From Stappia sp. BW2 (lineage in GTDB: Bacteria > Pseudomonadota > Alphaproteobacteria > Rhizobiales > Stappiaceae), in the NCBI RefSeq assembly GCF_008107695.1, contig NZ_VIRG01000036.1, positions 434,001 through 498,000 on the forward strand: a DNA stretch of 64,000 bases, in the 5' to 3' direction. The translations under genes were made by a program, and so were the position numbers. The number at the start of each line of letters is the position of its first letter. Within the stretch, counting starts at the first letter, position 1. Of this stretch, positions 7,709 through 15,030 are shown piece after piece. The notes under the pieces were generated by a model that was not told the DNA's origin, did no database searches, and saw nothing but the letters and a program-made list of their open reading frames with translations.

Positions 7709-9321
7709 CCACCGGTGCGGATATTATCGCAGGCAAGCTTCACGGGGCAGGCTGCCGCCATGCCTTCGGCATTCCGGGCGGCGAAGTTCTGGCCCTCATG
7801 CAGGCACTGGACGAGGCGGGCCTCAAGTTCGTGCTGGTGAAACACGAGAACGCGGGCGGCTTCATGGCCGAAGGTGGCTGGCATGCGGATGGCGCGCCGG
7901 GCGTGCTTCTGGCAACGCTCGGGCCGGGCGCAGCCAATGCGGTCAACGTCGTTGCCAATGCCTGGCAGGACCGGGTGCCGCTGATCTTCCTCACCGGGTG
8001 TGTCGACCAGGGCGAGGCGGAAAGCTACACCCACCAGGTGTTCGATCATCAGCAACTGCTGCGCCCCATCGTGAAGGCAAGCTTCTCTGCCCGTCTGGGG
8101 GCACTCGACGTGATGATGGAAAAGGCCCTGGCCATCGCGCTCGATGGCCAGCCCGGGCCAGTGCATATCGACGTGCCGATCCGTGTTGCCGAAGGGGACA
8201 CACAGGAAGCCTGGAGCCGTGCGTTCCAGTCGTCTCCAGCGGCGAGTGCCCCGGTGTCCGGTCCGGATCTCGACACGGCGCTGGAGCTTTTCAGAAATGC
8301 CGAACGGTCAATTGCAATAGCCGGTGTCGATGCCGTCAACGAGGCAGCTTCCGCGGCAATAACCGAATTCTGCGAAGCGTTTCAGATCCCCCTTGTCACC
8401 AGCTACAAGGGCAAGGGACTGCTGGACGAAAACAATCCGCTTGCGCTTGGTGGGGCCGGTCTCTCACCCAAGGCAGATGGCCTGCTCTTGCCACTCATCA
8501 ACAAGAGCGACTGCATTCTGCTGCTCGGCTACGACCCTATCGAGATGCGCATCAACTGGCGCAATCCCTGGGCGGCCGATGCACCGGTAATCGACGTCAC
8601 CCCGGTGCTGCGCACTCATGGCATGCACAGCGCGCGCTCAACGCTGCGCAGCGCCGTGCAGCCGGCGCTGGATCTTCTGGGCGCAGCCCGCCAGCCGGCA
8701 AAGCCTTCCTGGCCGGAGGGCGAACCTGCCGCTGTTCGGGCCGAACTGGACAAGGCCTTTGCGCCGGAGGCTTCAGGCTGGGGCCCGGGCACTGTCTTCC
8801 ACACGCTGCGCACATCTCTGCCGGCCGATACGGTGGCAACCGCGGACAGTGGTGCTCACCGCATTCTCGTCAGCCAGATCTGGCGCTGCCCGATGCCGCG
8901 ACAGATGCTTCAGTCCTCCGCGCTTTGCACCATGGGCTGCGCCGTGCCGCTGGCGATGGGCCATCGTGTGGTTGAGGGCACGTCTCCTGTGATTGCCTTT
9001 GTCGGCGACGCGGGCTTGGAAATGTGCCTCGGCGAACTTTCCACCCTGCGTGACCTCAAGATCCCCGTCATCATCTGCGTGCTGGTCGATACCAGCCTGT
9101 CGCTGATCGAATTGAAACAGCGGTCCAGCCAGCGCCCGAATGTGGGTGTCGATTTTGGCGAAACGGATTTCCCCGCCGTTGCCAAAGCCTACGGGGGTCA
9201 CGGGGTGTGGGTGGAAGATGCAGAGACCCTGCGCCGCGAAGCCGAGGACGCCCTTGTCCGCGAAGGCTTCACCCTGCTGGCCTGCCGGATCGAACGGCGC
9301 GCGTATGATGGGACGTTCTAG
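7705..9321 (+). CDS. Thiamine-pyrophosphate-dependent enzyme, acetolactate-synthase-like
   Basis: A 538-residue member of the TPP decarboxylase/acetolactate synthase superfamily. The N-terminal PYR domain has FGIPGGEVLALMQAL and VKHENAGGFMAEGG with the catalytic Glu near 48, then LATLGPGAAN. A central domain (about 190-330) follows, then a C-terminal PP domain with FVGDAGLEMCLGELSTL, the Mg/TPP motif, whose second ligand position reads VDTSLSLIE rather than the usual Asn. It should cleave or ligate a 2-oxo acid or an acyl-CoA. The four-base overlap with the upstream CoA-transferase implies one pathway, for example activation of an oxo acid to its CoA ester followed by decarboxylation. Real acetolactate synthase (IlvB) is unlikely because no IlvH subunit gene follows. 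Confidence 0.85.
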   Translation: MTTGADIIAGKLHGAGCRHAFGIPGGEVLALMQALDEAGLKFVLVKHENAGGFMAEGGWHADGAPGVLLATLGPGAANAVNVVANAWQDRVPLIFLTGCVDQGEAESYTHQVFDHQQLLRPIVKASFSARLGALDVMMEKALAIALDGQPGPVHIDVPIRVAEGDTQEAWSRAFQSSPAASAPVSGPDLDTALELFRNAERSIAIAGVDAVNEAASAAITEFCEAFQIPLVTSYKGKGLLDENNPLALGGAGLSPKADGLLLPLINKSDCILLLGYDPIEMRINWRNPWAADAPVIDVTPVLRTHGMHSARSTLRSAVQPALDLLGAARQPAKPSWPEGEPAAVRAELDKAFAPEASGWGPGTVFHTLRTSLPADTVATADSGAHRILVSQIWRCPMPRQMLQSSALCTMGCAVPLAMGHRVVEGTSPVIAFVGDAGLEMCLGELSTLRDLKIPVIICVLVDTSLSLIELKQRSSQRPNVGVDFGETDFPAVAKAYGGHGVWVEDAETLRREAEDALVREGFTLLACRIERRAYDGTF

Positions 9322-9582
9322 AGAAGGGCGGACCAGAGGCTGAGATCTGCACTGTCTGAGCGGTTGACGGCGATCTGCCACTGCAGGCTGATGTTCGCCT
9401 CATGCTCCTCAATCCGAACCTCCATAAAGCATCAAAGTTTAATCAGTCTGGTAAGAAGTCTTTAACCATCGCGTCTGAAAGCAGATGCCTGCTCCTGTTT
9501 CCCACCACCGGTAGTGGTGGTTGTCACACAATTTCCCTTATTCGCTGTGTCTGATTCCTCTCTATGGGATGAGGAGCGAGTG

Positions 9583-10659
9583 ATGACCGAGAAGCGTGCC
9601 AGGAGTGGCTACCCTTCCCTGGTGGTGGCCATATGCGGCTTTGTTGCGGTTGGGGGCGTGATCGCGGTGCTGACCGCATGGTCGTTTGTCGGCGAGCGGT
9701 TGAAGGAGAGCCGCGACGCAGCTCTTGCGGAAGCGGTCTCGGTCAGGGTCGAAGGGGTCGCGCTTAATTTTGCCCGTGAGCTTTACCAGGATTGGCGTAA
9801 TCTTCGCGTTATTGCGGAGGAGATACCCGGGCAGGGTGAGCCAATCGTCCGGACCGCGTTGGATCTGGTCGTTGCCGGAAAGGATCGGATTTCCTGGGCC
9901 GGCCTTGCGTCTGTCGATGGAACGGTTCTGACGGCTTCCTCGGGCCTGCTGGAAGGTGAAGATGTTTCGGGGCGAGCCTGGTTCCGGAATGGGCTTGGAG
10001 GTGATTTTGCCGGGGACGTGCTCCAGGGTGAGCTGCTACCTTCCGCGGGAAACGAACTGCGGCCTTTTCTCGACATGGCAACGCCTGTAACCGACGACTT
10101 CGGTGCGGTCGAGGGGGTGTTGGCCTTTTACATCAATCACCACTGGGTCGAACAACATCTGACAGAATCTGCTCATTCCATGGGGCTGGATGTTTATGTC
10201 ATCGACCGGACAGGAAGCATCGTCGCAAGAACGGACGGTCTTTCCGGGCCTATCGACAAACTGCAGAGCTTCAGGTCCGCAATGACCGGGGTGCGCCAAA
10301 CCGGGAGCGAGAAATGGCCGGACGGCACGACTTACTTCACGACGGTGATACCGGCCCTGCGCTACGCGGATCTGCCTGCATTCGGTTGGAGCATGATCGC
10401 GCGCGTCAGCAACAATGCGCATCAGATCGGTGATTTCACGAGCTTGTTCATCATTTACTTCGTGACCCTTGGCATCGTCCTCGTGGCCCTCACGAGTTTG
10501 TTCATTCTGATCTTCGTGCGCCCTTTCGGCAAATTGGCAAACACGGCAAGGGCAGTCATGCGTGGAGAGGACATCTACCCATATGAGGCGAAGACAACGG
10601 CCGAGGTGAGGGTGTTGAGTGCGGCGGTCGCAAGGCTGCAGAACGTAATGCATCCCTGA
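9583..10659 (+). CDS. dCache-HAMP membrane sensor lacking an output domain
   Basis: A 358-residue protein. TM1 is around residues 10-30 (LVVAICGFVAVGGVIAVLTA), the periplasmic part (about 35-285) reads as a double Cache ligand-binding module (DRISWAGLASVDGTVLTASS, GRAWFRNGL, DVYVIDRTGSIVARTDG), TM2 is about 290-315, and a HAMP-like segment (RPFGKLANTARAVMRGED ... EVRVLSAAVARLQN) ends the protein. Histidine kinases, diguanylate cyclases and chemoreceptors with this architecture continue past HAMP; here a stop comes at once, twelve bases before the end of the convergent GT2 gene. I chose ATG 9583 because GAGGAGCGAG lies upstream. It may signal through a partner protein, or be the remnant of a longer kinase or cyclase. 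Confidence 0.8.
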   Translation: MTEKRARSGYPSLVVAICGFVAVGGVIAVLTAWSFVGERLKESRDAALAEAVSVRVEGVALNFARELYQDWRNLRVIAEEIPGQGEPIVRTALDLVVAGKDRISWAGLASVDGTVLTASSGLLEGEDVSGRAWFRNGLGGDFAGDVLQGELLPSAGNELRPFLDMATPVTDDFGAVEGVLAFYINHHWVEQHLTESAHSMGLDVYVIDRTGSIVARTDGLSGPIDKLQSFRSAMTGVRQTGSEKWPDGTTYFTTVIPALRYADLPAFGWSMIARVSNNAHQIGDFTSLFIIYFVTLGIVLVALTSLFILIFVRPFGKLANTARAVMRGEDIYPYEAKTTAEVRVLSAAVARLQNVMHP

Positions 10660-10671
10660 AAATGTGCGCTG

Positions 10672-12651
10672 TCAGCGGTGCGGTGTCGACAGTCTTTGCG
10701 TCAGATCGCCAAGCAGCGCACGGTATCGGGTCTTGGTCACCCCCGGGGCGTCTCCCGTCGTGTAGAAGCGGCGTAGCAGGGCCTCATGTTGTTCCGGTTT
10801 CGGCTCCAGAAGCAGGCGGGCGCCGTCGTCATCCGGCATTGTCACGATGGCGTTGACGATGCCAACGCCGTCTATTTCGATCTTGACCGGGGCATCGTCA
10901 TGCATGGCAGCCCCACGGATTCTGACCGAATTTTGCGTAAGCCCCACAATCCAGACACGGGTTCTGCCCTTGTCTGAATGAAGAATGGCCCGTTCGGGCT
11001 TGTCCTGGAAATGGACCTCGCGCCTGGGAAGTTCCACACAGACAATCATCGTCACACCCAGGACGATCAGGTTGTAGAAGGTCCAGAACATGATAACGAT
11101 CTTGCCGTCGCCCGCGTCCTCATACGCAAAGTAGTCGGAGATGATGCCGAGCAGCAAACCGACAAGTGTCAGCAGGAAAAAAGCGCCGAAAAGGGCGATC
11201 AGGCGCCATTGAACGACCACCCGGCTTCGGTCTCCGCCTTTTGCGGTCACGGAGAAGGGATGCCCTTTGGGAAAGAACAGTCCGGTGATGGCGGCTCTGG
11301 TAATGGGAACGGCACCCAGCAATTGGCTGATGTCGTTGACTATGGGAACGACCAGACCTCCGGACACGAAGTTCAGGGAAATAAGGATCCAGAGGTAGTA
11401 GGTGCCGAAATACCGGAGCACTTCCTGCATGGTCGCATCGACGACCAGGATGTTGAAGTACCAGTAGAGCAGCGGATAGACGAGGATGGCGATCCGGAAG
11501 GGAAAGTTCGTTGTCCAGTATAGAACGCTGTCGATCACGCTCCACCGGTCGGCAAGCCCCAGGCGGTTGCCGGAAAAGGGTCCGAGCCGGCTGCGGGCGA
11601 TCTGCATCATGCCCAGACACCATCTGGCGCGCTGGCTGATATATTCCTTGAGCCCTTCCGGTGCGAGGCCTTCTGAAAGGGCTTCGTTCAGGTAGACAGT
11701 GGTGTAGCCGGCGTCCTTCAGGCACAGCGTCAGAAGGAAGTCCTCGGTGACGCTTTCCGTTGAAAACCAGCCGATCTTCCTGAGCGCGCTCCACCGGATG
11801 ACCGAAGAAGTTCCGCAGCAGAAGGCAATGCCCCAGGCGTCGCGCGACGGCTGGAGATAGTCGAAGAAAAAGCGCTGCTCGTCCGGGTAGGACCGGCTGA
11901 GGCCGAGATTGTGCTGGATCGGATCTGCGTTGAAGAAGTGTTGTGGTGTTTGAACCAGCCCAACCTCGTCGTCCTTCAGCAGCGCGATCGTTCTTTTCAG
12001 GAAATTGCTGTGCGGAACGAAGTCTGCATCGAGAATGGCAATGAAGGCGGGCTCTGGACCTTCCGCAGCCATTTGCCGGAGGGCATGGTTCATGTTGCCG
12101 GCCTTGGCGCCTGTGTTTTCGGCGCGCCTGACATAGGTAACACCTTGCGAAGCGCAGTAGTCCTTCAGCCAATCGCGCCCACTGTCATCAAGCACATGGA
12201 CGCTGAAATCCGGGTAATCGAGGGCAAGGGCCCCGACGATCGTCCGTTCCAGTATGTCCCGGTCTTCGTTGTAGGTGGGAATGAGAACGGCGACCTTTGG
12301 TGCGGGCTCCGGCTTCCACCACGCCTGCTGTCGGTCCGCCTCCTGCCTGCGGTCGCGATGCCGCGACAGGATAAGAAATGCACTCAGCGACGACAGGCAT
12401 GCGGCGCATTCGATCGCAAAGAAGGACCAGCTTGCGAGACAGTCGAAAATCAGGTCCAGCGGCGCAAGCGTGTAAGCGGCACGCCAATAAAGATATCGGG
12501 CGGTCAGAACGGCGCAGGCTACGAAAAGCAATGCCCTGTGCCAGGTCTTTTCCCGGGAGAGCAGCAAAGGCACGAGCATCCCGAAGGCAAGCACCAGATT
12601 GAGCTGCACGATGCTGGAGACTGTATCGCTGAGATAGACGACCGGGAACAT
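10672..12651 (-). CDS. bgsA: GT2 beta-glucan synthase, BgsA-like (c-di-GMP-activated type)
   Basis: A 659-residue membrane glycosyltransferase family 2 protein of the cellulose-synthase class. Three N-terminal TM segments precede the catalytic domain: LIPTYNED near 123, VLDDSG near 154, ILDADF (DxD) near 207, VTEDFLLTL near 301 and QRARW near 340, the substrate- and acceptor-binding set of processive beta-glycan synthases. Four TM segments follow, then a C-terminal cytosolic tail of about 120 residues without the RxxxR of a PilZ domain. Sinorhizobium BgsA, which makes a mixed-linkage beta-1,3/1,4-glucan, likewise has a non-PilZ tail that binds c-di-GMP, and is encoded after a membrane-fusion gene exactly as here. 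ATG 12651 lies one base past the upstream stop, so the genes are coupled. Product identity is inferred. Confidence 0.7.
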   Translation of the reverse strand: MFPVVYLSDTVSSIVQLNLVLAFGMLVPLLLSREKTWHRALLFVACAVLTARYLYWRAAYTLAPLDLIFDCLASWSFFAIECAACLSSLSAFLILSRHRDRRQEADRQQAWWKPEPAPKVAVLIPTYNEDRDILERTIVGALALDYPDFSVHVLDDSGRDWLKDYCASQGVTYVRRAENTGAKAGNMNHALRQMAAEGPEPAFIAILDADFVPHSNFLKRTIALLKDDEVGLVQTPQHFFNADPIQHNLGLSRSYPDEQRFFFDYLQPSRDAWGIAFCCGTSSVIRWSALRKIGWFSTESVTEDFLLTLCLKDAGYTTVYLNEALSEGLAPEGLKEYISQRARWCLGMMQIARSRLGPFSGNRLGLADRWSVIDSVLYWTTNFPFRIAILVYPLLYWYFNILVVDATMQEVLRYFGTYYLWILISLNFVSGGLVVPIVNDISQLLGAVPITRAAITGLFFPKGHPFSVTAKGGDRSRVVVQWRLIALFGAFFLLTLVGLLLGIISDYFAYEDAGDGKIVIMFWTFYNLIVLGVTMIVCVELPRREVHFQDKPERAILHSDKGRTRVWIVGLTQNSVRIRGAAMHDDAPVKIEIDGVGIVNAIVTMPDDDGARLLLEPKPEQHEALLRRFYTTGDAPGVTKTRYRALLGDLTQRLSTPHR

Positions 12652-12652
12652 C

Positions 12653-13846
12653 TCAGAGCCAGAGGTTACGCAGGAAATCGAGCGGCCTTGCTTCGAAGAA
12701 AACCCGTCCCGTTCGCCCGATGGCACAGGCAAGTGCCGGGTCCTCCCGGATGGTCGGCGCAACAAGGGTCACATCAAAACGCTGCAGGTGCCGTTCGCTG
12801 GGCGCCACGGCAAGGTTCCGGTAGATCGTCTCTGCCCCGGAACCGGCCAGGCGCGTGATCGTTCCCTCCAGAACCTTTTGGTCGTTGTTCACGCGAAACT
12901 TCGCAAGGTCACCGATCTTCAGACGGTTATAGACGGATTCCGCGACACTCAGAGTGACGATGGTGGAGGAGCAGTTCACGAGGCGCATCAGCGGCTCGCC
13001 CCGCCCAACCGTCTCGCCATTTGCAGCAAGAACTTCCCATATGGTTCCGTTGACGTTCGAAATGAGTTTCGAGGATCTCAGCCGGTTCACTCTCAGCCGC
13101 TCGACGTTGATGCGATTGTCCAGAGCCACTGCCTTTGCCTTTTGTGCATTGAGCAAGGCCTGCTTTTCGGATTGATCAAGTGTCAGTTCCGAAATGCGTT
13201 GCTCGGAATAGGGGGCGTCATTGTAACCATCGCCCAGAAACGTCCCGCTTCGAGCCGCCTGCAGTTCGATTTCGACTATCGCCGCCCTCTGTCGCGCACT
13301 TTCCAGGTCCTGAGCGGCCACGCGCTGCGTCGCTCTTATGCGCTCGAAGGAGGCGGAAGGCTCCAGGCCGCGGTCTGTCAGTTTCTTCGACCGCTGGAAA
13401 GCTGCCTCTGCTTCATCCCCTCTGGCTTCGGCCGCGCCAATCTCGAAAGTCAGGGCGCGCAGCTCGGCTTCAAGCTGCTGGATCCGCTGCCGCTGATAGC
13501 GTTCCGATCTCGCCTGCAAATCGCTGATGGATTGTTCGATCGCGGCAATCATGTTCGTCAGGCGGTCGATCTCGGCGGCCACGAAAGCCTTTTCGCGGAT
13601 CAATTCGTTGAGGTGGACGTTGTCGACAAGGGGGTCATTGATCGACCCGAGCTGCTCGCCTTCTGTCACGGAAGATCCAAGCAACCGGTGTTCCAGCGTC
13701 AGGCGCCCGGCGGTTGGCGCCCGGACCGTTGTAAGCCTGGCATTGATCACGGCATCTGCGCTTGTGCCTGAGAGATGTTCGCCTGCAATGACAAACCCTG
13801 CAGTGACGATAACCAGGCCCGCAAGCAACAATCTCAAAATCCGCAT
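12653..13846 (-). CDS. bgsB: HlyD-like membrane-fusion protein, BgsB-like
   Basis: A 397-residue protein with one N-terminal TM anchor (MRILRLLLAGLVIVTAGFVIAG), a short biotinyl-lipoyl-like half-domain (VRAPTAGRLT ... SVTEGEQLGS), a long alpha-helical coiled coil at about residues 75-230 (for example YQRQRIQQLEAELRALTFEI), and a second lipoyl half plus beta-barrel. This is the periplasmic adaptor architecture. In alginate (Alg44) and mixed-linkage glucan (BgsB) systems such adaptors carry the nascent polysaccharide from the GT2 synthase across the periplasm. Start at 13846 is chosen because it opens directly on the TM anchor and GAGAGGT lies upstream. It is the first gene of the two-gene operon, stopping one base before the GT2 start. 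No ABC transporter or outer-membrane factor is adjacent, which argues for the glucan role over drug export. Confidence 0.72.
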   Translation of the reverse strand: MRILRLLLAGLVIVTAGFVIAGEHLSGTSADAVINARLTTVRAPTAGRLTLEHRLLGSSVTEGEQLGSINDPLVDNVHLNELIREKAFVAAEIDRLTNMIAAIEQSISDLQARSERYQRQRIQQLEAELRALTFEIGAAEARGDEAEAAFQRSKKLTDRGLEPSASFERIRATQRVAAQDLESARQRAAIVEIELQAARSGTFLGDGYNDAPYSEQRISELTLDQSEKQALLNAQKAKAVALDNRINVERLRVNRLRSSKLISNVNGTIWEVLAANGETVGRGEPLMRLVNCSSTIVTLSVAESVYNRLKIGDLAKFRVNNDQKVLEGTITRLAGSGAETIYRNLAVAPSERHLQRFDVTLVAPTIREDPALACAIGRTGRVFFEARPLDFLRNLWL

Positions 13847-14164
13847 CGGACCTCTCAAGTGAGCCTGGCGAGAATGAATGCCCCCAACGCAGACTCCCGT
13901 ATCGCGCTCTGCGTGTAAAGGTGGCTTTTTACTTTCGTTGCGGGTGCGGATTTTCCGATGAAATACCAATCTGCTCAAACGAAAATCGCGCCGGCAAAAA
14001 TTCCATCAAAAGTTGTGTATGGGTGTGTGCTGCGCAGCCCTGATCCCCATTTGATTGGTCAGGACATGCAAACCGGCAAAATTTGGCAGGGGGACTGGCT
14101 CTAGTCGCGGTTCATGCCACAGCGCATTTCAAGGGCATCCTGATGGAGCTCTCTTTTCCTGAGG
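13847..14164. other. intergenic region upstream of the bgsBA-like operon
   Basis: No coding frame recognised. It should contain the promoter of the glucan-synthase pair. I see no clear sigma-54 or other consensus element that I would defend. Confidence 0.5.
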
Positions 14165-14527
14165 TCAGCCGGTGCGAGCAGAATTCCAGACGGCAAGGTC
14201 CCGCAAGATGGGCACCAGCGCCAGACCATCACGCGTCAAGGAATACACCGTTGCAACAGGAGCTGATCGCGATACAAGCCCGTCCTTTTCAAGGTCGCGC
14301 AATGCCCGGACGAGGACGCGGCGGCTTGCAAACTCAAGGCGTCGCTGAATGTCCGGCAGACCGCTATCCTTCTCGGACAGCGCAATCAGGATCGAAGCTT
14401 TCCATTGTCCGCTCACAGTCTGGAGGCCGGCTGCAAGATCACACCATCCATGAAGATTGCCCCGGTTTCGCTCCTGGATCGTCGACCAGGTCCGATCTGC
14501 TGTGTCAAAATTGTCAGACTGGTTCAT
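14165..14527 (-). CDS. HxlR family winged-helix regulator
   Basis: A 120-residue MarR-like winged-helix protein of the HxlR/DUF24 family: GLQTVSGQWKASILIALSE (helix 1-2), SGLPDIQRRLEFASRRVLVRALRDLEKDGLVSR (recognition helix and turn into the wing), and VYSLTRDGLALVPILRDLAVW at the end. The family usually starts near CPV...GGKW with a Cys sensor; here only one Cys (in GWCDLAAG, about residue 29) precedes the HTH, so a redox role through that Cys is possible. Divergent from the VOC protein with only 47 bases between starts, so it very likely controls that gene and itself. Confidence 0.85.
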   Translation of the reverse strand: MNQSDNFDTADRTWSTIQERNRGNLHGWCDLAAGLQTVSGQWKASILIALSEKDSGLPDIQRRLEFASRRVLVRALRDLEKDGLVSRSAPVATVYSLTRDGLALVPILRDLAVWNSARTG

Positions 14528-14574
14528 GTGCGGGAAGCTCCGGTAGGTGTCTCCCGAAACATGGAGATCCCCTT

Positions 14575-15030
14575 ATGTCAGAACAAGTTTTTACCGGCTT
14601 TCACCACCTTGCGATCCGCACCCCCGACCTTCAACGCTCCGTCTCGTTCTATGAAGAACTCGGTTTTCGCCAGGTACACGACTGGGCTCTGCCGGACTAC
14701 GGCATTGATCGTGCAGTCATGATGCAGGCACCGGACGGAAAAAGCTGGATCGAACTGTTCGATCTGAAGGCCGGGATCCCGATGCAAGGTGTCGGTGCGC
14801 AAAATGGTCAAAAGGTTTCAACCGGTGCCCTCGCGCACCTCTGCCTGAGCGTGACAGATCTTGATCAAGCGTGCCTCCGGATTGGTGAAGCCGGTGCCAG
14901 GCATCTCAATGGTCCGGAAACCCTGACCCTTGGCGACCCCGAAGTTCGGGTTCGAAACGCTATTTTTAAAGGGCCGGCCGGCGAGGTCATCGAACTCTTG
15001 CAAACCGTCCGCTTCCCGGGTGACCGCTAG
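14575..15030 (+). CDS. VOC family protein (glyoxalase/bleomycin-resistance fold)
   Basis: A 151-residue vicinal-oxygen-chelate protein with the two beta-alpha-beta-beta-beta modules: FHHLAIRTPDLQRSVSFYEELGFRQV (metal-ligand His at about 10-11) and LAHLCLSVTDLDQACLRI, ending KGPAGEVIELLQ with the metal-ligand Glu. Such proteins are metal-dependent lyases, dioxygenases or binding proteins; the substrate is not evident. ATG 14575 is preceded by GGAG. It is divergent from an HxlR regulator, a common pairing for detoxification genes. Its last 44 bases overlap, on the opposite strand, the 3' end of the next gene. Confidence 0.85.
   Translation: MSEQVFTGFHHLAIRTPDLQRSVSFYEELGFRQVHDWALPDYGIDRAVMMQAPDGKSWIELFDLKAGIPMQGVGAQNGQKVSTGALAHLCLSVTDLDQACLRIGEAGARHLNGPETLTLGDPEVRVRNAIFKGPAGEVIELLQTVRFPGDR

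Noticed and set aside
10700-11050. PilZ domain in the GT2 C-terminus
   Set aside because: No RxxxR motif and no clear D/NxSxxG; the tail better matches the non-PilZ BgsA type.
12652-12765. N-terminal extension of 38 codons for the GT2 synthase
   Set aside because: Lies within the upstream adaptor gene and is basic and non-conserved; ATG 12651 begins the TM region.
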